From: Streptomyces cellostaticus
GTDB lineage: Bacteria; Actinomycetota; Actinomycetes; Streptomycetales; Streptomycetaceae
Reading direction: 5' to 3'
NCBI RefSeq assembly: GCF_001513965.1
Contig: NZ_KQ948015.1
Span: 763,551-827,550 of the forward strand
Length of the DNA stretch: 64,000 nucleotides
Shown piece after piece: positions 12,561 through 21,453 of this stretch (position 1 is its first letter; every line of letters starts with the position of its first letter). The notes under the pieces are model-generated. The model was not told the DNA's origin. It saw only the letters and a list, made by a program, of their open reading frames with translations, and did not search any database. Made by a program: the position numbers and the translations under genes.

Positions 12561-14044
12561 GCGGCAAGCTGTACGGGGTCGGCCTGGGCCCCGGTGATCC
12601 CTCCCTGATGACCGTACGGGCCGTCGAGGTCATCGCAGGGGCGGACGTGGTCGCGTACCACAGCGCCCGGCACGGGCGGTCCATCGCCCGGTCGATCGCG
12701 GCGCAGCACATCCGCGAAGACCACATCGAGGAAGCACTGGTCTACCCGGTCACGACGGAGACCACCGACCACCCCGGCGGCTACAAGGGCGCCATGGAAG
12801 AGTTCTACGCCGAGGCATCGGCCAGACTCGCAGCCCACCTCGACGCCGGGCGCACCGTGGCCGTACTCGCCGAGGGCGATCCGCTCTTCTACGGCTCCTA
12901 CATGCACATGCACAAGCGGCTCGTCGACCGCTACGACACCGAGGTCATCCCCGGCGTCACCTCCGTGTCGGCCGCCGCGGCCCGCCTGGGCGCACCGCTT
13001 GCCGAGGGCGAGGAGGTGCTGACGATCCTGCCGGGCACCCTGCCCGAGGAGGAGCTGACGGCCCGCCTCGCCACGACGGACGCCGCGGTGGTGATGAAGC
13101 TCGGCCGCACCTTCCCCAAGGTACGCCGCGCGCTGGAGACTTCGGGACGCCTGGCCGACGCCCGTTATGTGGAGCGGGCCACCATGAGCAAGGAGCGCGT
13201 CGCCGAACTGGCGGACGTGGACGCCCAGTCGGTGCCGTACTTCTCGGTGGCCGTGCTGCCCAGTCAGGTGGACGCCGAGCGGCCTGTACGTGAGCGGGGC
13301 GAGGTGGTGGTGGTCGGGACGGGGCCGGCCGGTCCGCTGTGGCTGACACCCGAGACGCGGGGCGCGCTGGCCGCCGCCGACGATCTGGTCGGCTACACCA
13401 CCTACCTGGACCGGGTGCCCGAGCGGGCGGGCCAGGCCCGGCACGCCTCGGACAACCGCGTGGAGGCCGAGCGCGCCGAGTTCGCGCTGCAACTGGCCCG
13501 GAAGGGGCGGCGGGTGGCCGTGGTCTCCGGTGGCGACCCGGGGGTGTTCGCGATGGCCACCGCCGTGCTGGAGGTGGCGTCGCAGCCCGAGTACCTGGAT
13601 GTGCCGGTGCGTGTGCTGCCGGGCTTGACCGCCGCCAACGCGGCCGCGGCACGGGCCGGCGCCCCGCTCGGACACGACTACGCCGCCCTCTCCCTCTCCG
13701 ACCGGCTCAAGCCGTGGGAGGTCATCGCGGAGCGACTGCGGGCAGCAGCCTCGGCGGACCTGGTGCTGGCCCTGTACAACCCTGGCTCGCGCAGCCGGAC
13801 CTGGCAGGTGGGCAGGGCGCAGGAGCTGCTGCTGGAGTACCGGGCGCCCGAGACGCCGGTGGTGGTTGCCCGGGACGTCGGCGGCCCGGGTGAGCGGGTG
13901 CGGATCGTGCGGCTGGGTGAGCTGGATCCGGCCGAGGTCGACATGCGCACGATCCTGCTCATCGGTTCCTCGCAGACCCGGGTGGTACGACGGGGGGACG
14001 GCGAGGAGATCGTCTGGACGCCCCGCCGGTATCCGGAGGCGTGA
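12557..14044 (+). CDS. cobIJ: Fused precorrin-2 C20- and precorrin-3B C17-methyltransferase (CobIJ)
   Basis: Bifunctional SAM-dependent enzyme of 495 residues. The N-terminal half (about 1-240) is CobI-like, with [18 protein letters not shown] and [14 protein letters not shown]. The C-terminal half (about 250-495) is CobJ-like, with [32 protein letters not shown] and [13 protein letters not shown]. The fusion is common in actinobacteria. GTG start overlaps cobH by 4 bp. Last gene of the cobG-H-IJ operon. Confidence 0.95.
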   Translation: MSGKLYGVGLGPGDPSLMTVRAVEVIAGADVVAYHSARHGRSIARSIAAQHIREDHIEEALVYPVTTETTDHPGGYKGAMEEFYAEASARLAAHLDAGRTVAVLAEGDPLFYGSYMHMHKRLVDRYDTEVIPGVTSVSAAAARLGAPLAEGEEVLTILPGTLPEEELTARLATTDAAVVMKLGRTFPKVRRALETSGRLADARYVERATMSKERVAELADVDAQSVPYFSVAVLPSQVDAERPVRERGEVVVVGTGPAGPLWLTPETRGALAAADDLVGYTTYLDRVPERAGQARHASDNRVEAERAEFALQLARKGRRVAVVSGGDPGVFAMATAVLEVASQPEYLDVPVRVLPGLTAANAAAARAGAPLGHDYAALSLSDRLKPWEVIAERLRAAASADLVLALYNPGSRSRTWQVGRAQELLLEYRAPETPVVVARDVGGPGERVRIVRLGELDPAEVDMRTILLIGSSQTRVVRRGDGEEIVWTPRRYPEA

Positions 14045-14049
14045 GGTGA

Positions 14050-14078
14050 GCGGTGCCGCGCCATGCGGGCGGCACCGC
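14050..14078. terminator. Hairpin between convergent cobIJ and nickel/cobalt permease
   Basis: Arms GCGGTGCCG and CGGCACCGC with a 12-base GC-rich loop, lying in the 42-bp gap between two convergent stop codons. Likely a bidirectional terminator. Confidence 0.65.
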
Positions 14079-14086
14079 CTCCTGCT

Positions 14087-15256
14087 CTACTCGCCGTGCT
14101 CCTGAGCCGTGGCCGGCTGGGCCAGGCCGGCCGTCCACTTCTCCTCGATGCGGCCGACCTTCCACACCACCAGGGCGACGGCCCAGGTGGCGAAGAACAG
14201 GCCAACGATGACGTAGCCGATGATGTTGAGGTCGAGCCCCGCGATCCAGTCCCAGAACGCGCCGTGCAGGTCCGCCTTCTCGGCTACCAGACCGAGAAGT
14301 TCGACGGTGCCGATGATCAGGGCGACGGCGACGGACAGGCCGGTGATGGTGAGGTTGTAGTAGACCTTGCGGACCGGCTTGGAGAACGCCCAGCCGTAGG
14401 CGAAGTTCATGAACGAGCCGTCGATGGTGTCAAGCAGGGACATGCCGGCCGCGAACAGGATCGGCAGGCACAGGATGGCGTACCAGGGCAGGCCGGAGGC
14501 GGCGCCCGAGCCGGCGAGGACGAGGAGCGCGATCTCGGTGGCGGTGTCGAAGCCGAGACCGAAAAGCAGGCCCAGGGGGTACATCTGCCAGGGCTTGGTG
14601 ATCGACTTCATCAGGCGGCCAAGGAGGCGGTTCATGAAGCCGCGGTTGTTGAGCTGCTCCTCCAGGGCCGCCTCGTCGAAGTGGCCGGTGCGCATCTGCC
14701 GGAACACCTTCCAGATGCCCACCATGATCACCAGATTGATGATCGCGATGACGTAGAGGAAGGTGCCCGAGACGGTCGTACCGATCCAGCCGGTGATGCT
14801 GTGCAGCGTGGAGTTGTCGTTCTCGACCGGGCCTGCCAGCGCTTTGACTCCGAGAGACAGCAGGAAAGCGAGCGCGAAGACGATCGACGAGTGCCCCAGG
14901 GAGAACCAGAAGCCGACCGACATCGGGCGCTGGCCCTCGTTCATCAGCTTGCGGGTCGTGTTGTCGATGGCAGCGATGTGGTCGGCGTCGAAGGCGTGCC
15001 GCATGCCCAGGGTGTACGCGGTGACTCCGATGCCTATGCCGAAGGTCTTCGTGCCGAGGCTGTAGTGCTCCGGGGCGACGATCGCCACGAGCGTGAACCA
15101 GCCGATGACATGCAGCGCCAGGATGAACGCGGCCATTCCGCCGACGCTCACCCATTCCTTGCGGGTCATTGACGTGCGGATGCGGTGCCACGAGATGCCG
15201 CGGCCGGTGGCCGGAGCGGTCGGCCTGGCGGATGCGGAATCAGGAGCGGTGGTCAT
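14087..15256 (-). CDS. Nickel/cobalt permease, NiCoT (HoxN/NixA) family
   Basis: High-affinity secondary transporter of 389 residues. The family signature RHAFDADHIAAIDNTTRKL contains HX4DH in an early transmembrane helix, followed by LGHSSIVFALAF and, later, LLFGLGFDTATEIALL. About eight hydrophobic segments are visible. Lying inside the cobalamin cluster, it most likely supplies cobalt for CobN, though NiCoT proteins often carry both metals. Same strand as cobK, 109 bp downstream of it. Confidence 0.93.
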   Translation of the reverse strand: MTTAPDSASARPTAPATGRGISWHRIRTSMTRKEWVSVGGMAAFILALHVIGWFTLVAIVAPEHYSLGTKTFGIGIGVTAYTLGMRHAFDADHIAAIDNTTRKLMNEGQRPMSVGFWFSLGHSSIVFALAFLLSLGVKALAGPVENDNSTLHSITGWIGTTVSGTFLYVIAIINLVIMVGIWKVFRQMRTGHFDEAALEEQLNNRGFMNRLLGRLMKSITKPWQMYPLGLLFGLGFDTATEIALLVLAGSGAASGLPWYAILCLPILFAAGMSLLDTIDGSFMNFAYGWAFSKPVRKVYYNLTITGLSVAVALIIGTVELLGLVAEKADLHGAFWDWIAGLDLNIIGYVIVGLFFATWAVALVVWKVGRIEEKWTAGLAQPATAQEHGE

Positions 15257-15365
15257 GGAGCGTGACCCTTACTTCTCGGCGAGCGGCTGTTTTCAGCCGC
15301 GCCTTCCAGGTTTCTGCGACTTGGTTGCAGCTACAAGACAGCCGCAGCAAAGTCGGCGCCAGGTT

Positions 15366-16130
15366 TCAGTCAATGGCCGGAAAAACTCCCTGCTCAAGGT
15401 GCTCGCGGACCCACTGCGCCGCCTTCTCGGGATCCGGGAAGACGGTCACTCCCTCGGGAACGGGTGGTCTGCGGACCACGACGACAGGCAACCTCGCCTC
15501 GCGGGCAGCCGTCAGTTTCGGCGCCGTGGCCGCCCCGCCGCTGTCCTTCGTGACCACGACGTCGATGCGGTGGCGCCGCAGCAGCTCTCGCTCCCCGTCG
15601 AGGGGGAAGGGGCCACGGTCGAGCAGTACCTCCATGCGGGCCGGATGGGGTGGCTCGGGTGCATCGACGGATCGTACGAGAAACCACAGGTCGTCAAGGT
15701 CCGCGAAGGCGGCCAGGCCCATGCGCCCGGTGGTGAGGAAGATACGACGGCCGAGTGCGGGCAGCGCCCGTGCCGCTTCCTCCAGTGAACCCACTTCGTG
15801 CCACCGGTCGCCCTCGGCGGGGACCCAGCCGGGCCGGCGCAGGGCGAGCAGGGGAACATGGGTTGCGGCAGCGGCCTGTGCCGCGTTGAAGCTGATCTTC
15901 CCGGCGAAGGGATGGGTGGCGTCGACGATCACGTCGACCGTCTGCTCGCTCAGCCACGCCGCCAGCCCTTCGGCCCCGCCGAAGCCGCCGACGCGGGTCT
16001 CGCCCGGGGGCAGCCTGGGGCTGGCGACGCGTCCGGCAAGGGAGTTGGTCAGCTTCAGCCCCGGAGTGCCGTGGAGGAGTTCGGCAAGGCGGCGGGCTTC
16101 CGTGGTTCCGCCGAGGATCAGTACGTGCAT
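15366..16130 (-). CDS. cobK: Precorrin-6A reductase (CobK)
   Basis: NADPH-dependent reductase of about 254 residues making precorrin-6B. N-terminal MHVLILGGTTEARRLAELL; VDVIVDATHPFAGKIS and the C-terminal VVVTKDSGG are characteristic. The frame stays open far upstream over cbiD, but the ATG at 16130 coincides with the conserved N-terminus and the rest is antisense readthrough. Divergent from cbiD with only 18 bp between starts, so their promoters must overlap coding sequence or one start is misplaced. Confidence 0.94.
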   Translation of the reverse strand: MHVLILGGTTEARRLAELLHGTPGLKLTNSLAGRVASPRLPPGETRVGGFGGAEGLAAWLSEQTVDVIVDATHPFAGKISFNAAQAAAATHVPLLALRRPGWVPAEGDRWHEVGSLEEAARALPALGRRIFLTTGRMGLAAFADLDDLWFLVRSVDAPEPPHPARMEVLLDRGPFPLDGERELLRRHRIDVVVTKDSGGAATAPKLTAAREARLPVVVVRRPPVPEGVTVFPDPEKAAQWVREHLEQGVFPAID

Positions 16131-16148
16131 GAGGGTGTGGGTCCGTTC

Positions 16149-17315
16149 ATGAGTGGCAGTGAGGGTCGAGACGTGGTGCAGGCGGGCGGGGCGCATGGTT
16201 CCGGTCAGGTGAAGGGCGGTCGCCGCGCCCAGCTGGAGCACACGGGGCTGCGGCACGGCTGGACCACGGGGGCCTGCGCGACGGCGGCCACCACGGCCGC
16301 GTACACCGCCCTGCTGACCGGTGAGTTTCCCGACCCGGTGACGATCACGCTGCCCAAGGGGCAGACGCCGTCCTTCGCGCTGGCCGCGGAGGAGTTGACC
16401 GAAGGGGCCGCGATGGCGGGGATCGTGAAGGACGCGGGGGACGATCCCGACGTCACGCACGGCGCTCTGGTCCGGGCGACGGTCCGGCGGCTGCCCGCAG
16501 GCAGTGGCGTCGTCTTCAGGGCCGGACCCGGCGTGGGGACGATCACCAGGCCCGGCCTTCCATTGCCCGTCGGTGAAGCGGCCGTCAACCCCGTTCCCCG
16601 TCGCATGATGAGCGAGCACGTCGCCGAAGTGGCCGCCCGGCACGGCGGCAGCGGCAACGTGGAGATCACCGTCTCCGTCGACCACGGCGAGGAGATAGCC
16701 CGCTCCACCTGGAACCCACGGCTCGGCATCCTCGGCGGCCTGTCCATCCTCGGCACCACGGGCATCGTCGTGCCGTACTCCTGCTCGGCCTGGATCGACT
16801 CCATCCGGCGGGGCGTGGACGTGGCCCGCGCGGCCGGACGGACCCATGTCGCCGGGTGCACCGGGTCGACGTCCGAGAAGACCGTCGTCGCCGAGTACGG
16901 CCTGCCCGAGGACGCCCTGCTCGACATGGGGGACTTCGCGGGCGCCGTGCTGAAGTACATCCGCCGGCACCCGGTGGACCGCCTCACGATCTGCGGTGGC
17001 TTCGCCAAACTCTCCAAGCTCGCCGCCGGCCATCTGGACCTGCACTCCGGCCGCTCCCAGGTCGACAAAGGCTTCCTCGCCGAACTGGCCAGGCGGGGCG
17101 GCGCGGACGAGACGCTGGCCGCCGTCGTGGCCGACGCGAACACAGGGCTCGCCGCGCTCCAGCTGTGCCAGGCCGCCGGGGTACCGCTCGGCGACCTGGT
17201 GGCGAGGACGGCCCGCGACGAGGCGCTGGCCGTGCTGCGCGGCGCGCCCGTCGCGGTGGACGTCATCTGCATCGACCGTGCAGGGACGGTCGTGGGCCGC
17301 AGTACGGTGGCATGA
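16149..17315 (+). CDS. cbiD: Cobalt-precorrin-5B C1-methyltransferase (CbiD)
   Basis: SAM-dependent methylase of up to 388 residues acting at C1 in ring contraction. The conserved part begins LRHGWTTGACATAATTAAY and continues with NPVPRRMM, ILGGLSILGTTGIV and RLTICGGFAKLSKLA. The start at 16149 is the first ATG; a GTG about 60 bp later is possible and would leave more promoter space against cobK. CbiD is classically an anaerobic-route name, but in actinobacteria it co-occurs with CobG-type clusters in place of CobF. Confidence 0.92.
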   Translation: MSGSEGRDVVQAGGAHGSGQVKGGRRAQLEHTGLRHGWTTGACATAATTAAYTALLTGEFPDPVTITLPKGQTPSFALAAEELTEGAAMAGIVKDAGDDPDVTHGALVRATVRRLPAGSGVVFRAGPGVGTITRPGLPLPVGEAAVNPVPRRMMSEHVAEVAARHGGSGNVEITVSVDHGEEIARSTWNPRLGILGGLSILGTTGIVVPYSCSAWIDSIRRGVDVARAAGRTHVAGCTGSTSEKTVVAEYGLPEDALLDMGDFAGAVLKYIRRHPVDRLTICGGFAKLSKLAAGHLDLHSGRSQVDKGFLAELARRGGADETLAAVVADANTGLAALQLCQAAGVPLGDLVARTARDEALAVLRGAPVAVDVICIDRAGTVVGRSTVA

Positions 17316-17346
17316 TTCACCCGCGCCGAGGCACCGGGCCCGCCGG

Positions 17347-17666
17347 TCACTCGTAGGCCGGCCCCACCCTGATGCGGTTCCCGTCGGGGTCGCGGAGTCT
17401 AGCTCGCGCCCCCACGGCGCCTCCTCGACACGGACCCCGAACTCGGCGGCCACGGCGTCCATATCGGCGACCCTCAGGTACACCAAGGTGTCCGGCCGTG
17501 CGTCGCCCTCGTGCTCCGAGTGGAAGACGCGTATCCGGCCCCGGGCGACCTCGGTGAAAACGGGGAGTCCCGGTTCGAACCGGTGCTCCCACTGCTGAGT
17601 GAAGCCCAGACGTGCGTACCACCTGACAGTTTCGGCGGCGTCGCTCACCCGCAGGACGGGGATCAC
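17347..17666 (-). pseudogene. Glyoxalase/bleomycin-resistance-fold protein, frameshifted
   Basis: GTG at 17666 with GGAGG just upstream begins MIPVLRVSDAAETVRWYARLG, a typical VOC-family first half, reading to EEAPWGREL. The expected end LRDPDGNRIRVGPAYE is present in a neighbouring frame and stops at 17347. One missing base near 17400-17410 explains the break; a repaired protein would be about 107 residues. It lies 4 bp from the cobM stop, on the same strand and downstream. Pseudogene or sequencing indel. Confidence 0.75.
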
Positions 17667-17670
17667 CTCC

Positions 17671-18420
17671 TCAGCAGTTATGACGCTCCCGCTCCGGCGA
17701 GTACAGGTGGCTGTCGCGGAACTGTTCCGCTCCGAGCGTCCGCCCCACCATGATGACCGCGGTACGCAGCACGTCGGCCTCCTTCACCTTCTGGGCGATC
17801 TCGTCCAGCGTGCCCCGGATGATCAGCTCGTCCGGGCGGGAGGCGTAGGCCACGACCGCGGCGGGGCAGTCGGCACCGTAGTGCGGGAGGAGTTCCTCCA
17901 CCACGCGGTCCACGTACTTGGCGGCCAGGTGCAGCACGATCAGCGCGCCGCTGCGGCCCAGCGTGGCCAGGTCCTCGCCTTCCGGCATGGCGGTGGCGCG
18001 GTTGGCAACACGGGTGAGGATGACGGTCTGGCCGACGGTGGGCACGGTCAGCTCCCGCTTGAGGGAGGCGGCCGCGGCGGCGAAGGCGGGAACGCCGGGG
18101 ACGACCTCGTAGGGGATCCCGGCCGCGTCGAGCCGTCGCATCTGCTCGGCGACCGCGCTGAACACGGACGGGTCGCCCGAGTGCAGCCGGGCCACGTCGT
18201 GCCCCTCCTGGTGGGCGCGGAGCAACTCGGCGGTGATCTCGTCCAAATCGAGCTGGGCGGTGTCCACCAGGCGTGCGTCCGGCGGGCACTCGGCCAGCAG
18301 TTCGCGCGGGACGAGGCTGCCCGCGTACAGGCAGACCTGGCAGGCGGCGAGCGTCCGGGCGCCGCGCACCGTGATCAGGTCGGCGGCGCCGGGGCCGGCG
18401 CCGATGAAGTACACGGTCAT
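17671..18420 (-). CDS. cobM: Precorrin-4 C11-methyltransferase (CobM)
   Basis: SAM-dependent methylase of 249 residues making precorrin-5. MTVYFIGAGPGAADLITVRG is the tetrapyrrole-methylase N-terminus; LHSGDPSVFSAVAEQ and VVPGVPAFAAAAASL follow. The ATG at 18420 fits this motif; a longer in-frame start at 18465 would run into cobL. Its start overlaps the cobL stop by 4 bp, indicating a cobL-cobM operon. Confidence 0.95.
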   Translation of the reverse strand: MTVYFIGAGPGAADLITVRGARTLAACQVCLYAGSLVPRELLAECPPDARLVDTAQLDLDEITAELLRAHQEGHDVARLHSGDPSVFSAVAEQMRRLDAAGIPYEVVPGVPAFAAAAASLKRELTVPTVGQTVILTRVANRATAMPEGEDLATLGRSGALIVLHLAAKYVDRVVEELLPHYGADCPAAVVAYASRPDELIIRGTLDEIAQKVKEADVLRTAVIMVGRTLGAEQFRDSHLYSPERERHNC

Positions 18421-19679
18421 CTGTCTGCTCCTGGAGGGGGGTTGGGGGTCTTCTGAACAGACCACTGGGTGACCGGCATGGCCTGCCGCCAGCCGGTGAA
18501 GCCGCCCACGGGCACGGCGTACGCCACCGCGAGCCGCACCAGCTCACCACCGTGGCGGCGGTGGGCGTCGGCGAGCAGCGCCTCGGACTCCAGCGTGACC
18601 GTGTTGGCGACGAGCCGCCCGCCGGGTGACAGGGCCGCCCAGCAGGCGTCGAGGAGACCGCGGGCCGTAAGTCCCCCGCCGACGAACACGGCGTGAGGCG
18701 CGGGGAGTTCGGCCAGCGCGCCCGGAGCGTCACCGGTGACCACCCGAAGTCCCGGCACGCCGAGTCGCTCTGCGTTACGGAGGATACGTTCGGCACGTAC
18801 CTGGTCGCGTTCGACGGTGACGGCCCGGCACGACGGGTGGGTGCGCATCCACTCGATGGCGATCGAACCCGACCCGCCACCGACGTCCCACAGGAGTTCG
18901 CCCGGGGCGGGGGCCAGCGCACCGAGCGTGGCGGCCCGGATGTGCCTCTTGGTGAGCTGCCCGTCGTGCTCGTACGCCTCGTCCGGCAGCCCCGGCACCG
19001 CACCGAGTCGCAGGGCGTCCGGTGCCCGGCGGCATTCGACGGCCACGATGTTGAGCGGATCGCCGGACTGCTGGGTCCGCGCCCAGTCGTCGGCAGTGGT
19101 CTCGGCGGTCACACGCTCCCGGTCGCCACCGAGTTGTTCCAGGACACGCATCCTGCTCGGTCCGAAGCCGCGGTCGATGAGCAGCGCGGCGACGTCTTCG
19201 GGAGTGCGGGCGTCGGCGCTCAGGACGAGGAGTCGCCGGCCGTCGTGCAGGGCGGCGGCGAGGCGGGCGGTGGGGCGGCCCACCAGGGTGACGACCTCGA
19301 CGTCCTCCAGCGGCCAGCCCAGCCGGGCGGAGGCATAGGACACGGACGACGGGTGAGGAAGGACGCGCAGTGCGTCGACCTCTTCGGCGAGCGTGCGTCC
19401 GATGCCGTAGAACATCGGGTCACCGCTAGCCAGGACGGCGATACGGCGGCCTGCGTGAGCGGCGAGCAGGCGGGAGACGGCGGGGCGCAGGGGTGAGGGC
19501 CAGGCGACGCGCTCGCCGGCGCACTCGGTGGGCAGCAGGTCCAGCTGGCGCGGACCCCCGATGAGAACGTCGGCACGGCGCAGTTCCGCTCGGGAGGGTT
19601 CGGCCAGACCCGACCAGCCGTCGGCTCCTGTCCCGACGACCGTGACGACGGAGGGCGGGCCTTGTCGGGCGGGGGTCAC
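18417..19679 (-). CDS. cobL: Precorrin-6Y C5,15-methyltransferase (decarboxylating), CobL
   Basis: Two-domain enzyme of 420 residues. The N-terminal CbiE-like half has VVTVVGTGADGWSGL and LASGDPMFYGIG. The C-terminal CbiT-like half has LLWDVGGGSGSIAIEWMR, a SAM-binding motif, and VTVERD. It methylates C5 and C15 and decarboxylates the C12 acetate chain. First gene of the minus-strand cobL-cobM pair; its promoter lies in the 143-bp gap facing tsaD. Confidence 0.94.
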   Translation of the reverse strand: MTPARQGPPSVVTVVGTGADGWSGLAEPSRAELRRADVLIGGPRQLDLLPTECAGERVAWPSPLRPAVSRLLAAHAGRRIAVLASGDPMFYGIGRTLAEEVDALRVLPHPSSVSYASARLGWPLEDVEVVTLVGRPTARLAAALHDGRRLLVLSADARTPEDVAALLIDRGFGPSRMRVLEQLGGDRERVTAETTADDWARTQQSGDPLNIVAVECRRAPDALRLGAVPGLPDEAYEHDGQLTKRHIRAATLGALAPAPGELLWDVGGGSGSIAIEWMRTHPSCRAVTVERDQVRAERILRNAERLGVPGLRVVTGDAPGALAELPAPHAVFVGGGLTARGLLDACWAALSPGGRLVANTVTLESEALLADAHRRHGGELVRLAVAYAVPVGGFTGWRQAMPVTQWSVQKTPNPPPGADR

Positions 19680-19773
19680 TGCTGGCTACCTCGAAGTTCA
19701 GGGGTGCGACAGGGGCGCACTCTACTAAGCGATCACCCGTGCGACCGAGTCCGGGTTCACATCCGGTCGGATC

Positions 19774-19796
19774 TTATTGCACACTGTTCGCAATAA
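19774..19796. promoter_or_regulatory. Fur/Nur-like palindrome upstream of tsaD paralogue
   Basis: TTATTGC, 9-base centre, GCAATAA: seven-base perfect outer arms, with the right side TCGCAATAA identical to the perfect palindrome at 6689-6711. It sits 27 bp before the tsaD ATG and about 95 bp from the divergent cobL start. Suggests metal-responsive control of the tsaD-GNAT-alaS operon by a Fur-family protein. Confidence 0.62.
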
Positions 19797-19822
19797 CGTA
19801 GATATCGCAGGAAGGGGAGGGC

Positions 19823-20872
19823 ATGGGCTCTCCGATCGTGCTCGGGATCGAGTCGTCGTGTGACGAGACCGGTGCGGGGCTCGTCCGGGACGGGCGCCTG
19901 CTCGGGCACGCCGTGGCGTCGAGCATGGACGAGCACGCCCGCTTCGGCGGAGTGGTGCCCGAGATCGCTTCCCGCGCCCACCTGCATGCCCTGCGCCCGG
20001 TGGTGCGTCAGGCACTGGACCAGGCGGGGCTGCGGCTCTCCGACATCGGGGCGGTCGCTGTGACCACGGGCCCGGGGCTGTCCGGCGCCCTTCAAGTGGG
20101 CCTCGCGGGGGCGAAGGGCATCGCCTACGCGCTCGGCGTCCCGCTTCACGGCGTGCACCACCTGGCCGGTCATGTCGCCGCCGACACACTGGAGCACGGG
20201 CCGCTGCCCGACCCGTGCATGGTGCTGATCGTCTCCGGCGGCCACACCTCGCTGCTCCTCGTGCGCGACCTGGCCCGCGACCCAATCGCCCACCTAGGCG
20301 ACACCCTCGACGACGCCGCCGGAGAGTGCTTCGACAAGGTCGCGCGGGTCTTCGGTCTGCCGTACCCCGGCGGTCCGGCCATCGACCGGGCCGCCCGAGA
20401 GGGCGACCCCGGCGCCGTTCCCTTCCCGCGCCCGCTTCCGGGGTCGTACGACTTCTCCTTCTCGGGGCTGAAGACGGCGGCGGCCCGCTGGGCCGAGTCC
20501 CACGCCGGCCGTGAGCTGCCCGTCCACGACGGGGCCGCGTCACTGCAGGAGGCGGTCGCCGACGTCCTGACCCGCAAGGCCGTGGCCGCCTGTGTGGAGC
20601 ACGGGGTCGGCACGCTGGTCGTAGTCGGCGGGGTCGCCGCGAACTCCAGGGTGCGGTCACTGGCCGAGGAGCGCTGCCGGGCGGCCGGCATCACGCTGCG
20701 GGTGCCGCCGCTCAGCCTGTGCACGGACAACGGCGCGATGATCGCCGCCGTCGGCGACCTCCTCGTACGGGCCGGGGCCGAGCCGGCCCCGCTGGACGTG
20801 TCGATCGACCCGTCGGCACCGCTGGAGTACGCGGCCCTGCATCCGGTCGTGGCCGGAGCGGTGGCGGCGTGA
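19823..20872 (+). CDS. tsaD: tRNA t6A37 threonylcarbamoyltransferase, TsaD paralogue
   Basis: ASKHA-fold enzyme of 349 residues that transfers threonylcarbamoyl to A37 of ANN-decoding tRNAs. Catalytic metal-site residues are intact: HHLAGH (the HxxxH site) near residues 112-117 and the late Asp in CTDNGAMIA. The N-terminal [10 protein letters not shown] and [12 protein letters not shown] are also canonical. It looks divergent from the usual Streptomyces housekeeping TsaD and sits away from tsaB/tsaE/rimI, so it is probably a second copy. ATG with AGGAAGGGGAGG upstream. Overlaps the following GNAT by 4 bp. Confidence 0.9.
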   Translation: MGSPIVLGIESSCDETGAGLVRDGRLLGHAVASSMDEHARFGGVVPEIASRAHLHALRPVVRQALDQAGLRLSDIGAVAVTTGPGLSGALQVGLAGAKGIAYALGVPLHGVHHLAGHVAADTLEHGPLPDPCMVLIVSGGHTSLLLVRDLARDPIAHLGDTLDDAAGECFDKVARVFGLPYPGGPAIDRAAREGDPGAVPFPRPLPGSYDFSFSGLKTAAARWAESHAGRELPVHDGAASLQEAVADVLTRKAVAACVEHGVGTLVVVGGVAANSRVRSLAEERCRAAGITLRVPPLSLCTDNGAMIAAVGDLLVRAGAEPAPLDVSIDPSAPLEYAALHPVVAGAVAA

Positions 20873-21438
20873 CGGACATCCGTGTCGTCCCGTACGACGC
20901 TCTCCTGCCTCACAGCGCGGCCCTGCGCTCCGTCTACGCCGACGCGTTCTGCGCGCCGCCCTGGAACGAGGACGAGGAAAGGGCGGACGCCTTCGTCGCA
21001 CGGCTCGGCTCGGACGTACGGCGTCCGGGGTTCACCGCAGCGCTCGCCTTCGACGGGCCGGACGTCGTGGGTTTCGCGACCGCCTGGGCCACTCCCACCC
21101 CCTTCCCGGTCGACCGTTGCCATCCGCAAGCGGCCGCCGGTCTGGGCCCGAGCCGCACCGAGGAGTGGCTGTGCGGTGCCCGTGAGATCGATGAACTCGC
21201 CGTCCGTTCCACCGTCCATGGCACCGGAATCGCTGCCGGCCTCCTGCGAGCGGTGACCGAGGACGCGCCGGACGGCCGCGCCTGGCTGCTCACCTCCCTC
21301 AAGTCGACCCGGGCCATGGCCTTCTACCGTCGCCAGGGCTGGACCCAGGCCACCCACCCCTCCCCCGACGGGCAGGGCATCGCGGTGTTCCTCGGCCCCC
21401 GCCACCCCGCCCGAGCCCTGGCCGTCCAGCCTTTGTAG
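20869..21438 (+). CDS. GNAT-family N-acetyltransferase
   Basis: 189-residue acetyltransferase-fold protein. The acetyl-CoA part is visible as [18 protein letters not shown], with a late [15 protein letters not shown] strand-helix typical of GNATs. GTG start overlaps tsaD by 4 bp, and alaS starts 15 bp after its stop, so it is part of a three-gene operon. Housekeeping tsaD genes often sit beside the GNAT protein RimI, but this protein is not clearly RimI. Substrate unknown. Confidence 0.85.
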   Translation: MTDIRVVPYDALLPHSAALRSVYADAFCAPPWNEDEERADAFVARLGSDVRRPGFTAALAFDGPDVVGFATAWATPTPFPVDRCHPQAAAGLGPSRTEEWLCGAREIDELAVRSTVHGTGIAAGLLRAVTEDAPDGRAWLLTSLKSTRAMAFYRRQGWTQATHPSPDGQGIAVFLGPRHPARALAVQPL

Positions 21439-21453
21439 CCCCCGGAGAACACC

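Noticed and set aside
15320..15337. Imperfect palindrome TTGCAGCTACAA between cobK and the NiCoT gene as another Nur box
   Set aside because: No 5-bp spacer and arms do not match the TTATTGC sites; not strong enough to call.
16131..17666. Very long minus-strand frame joining the glyoxalase-like start to CobK
   Set aside because: The middle part is antisense to cbiD. CobK homology begins exactly at the ATG at 16130, and the glyoxalase part ends by frameshift.
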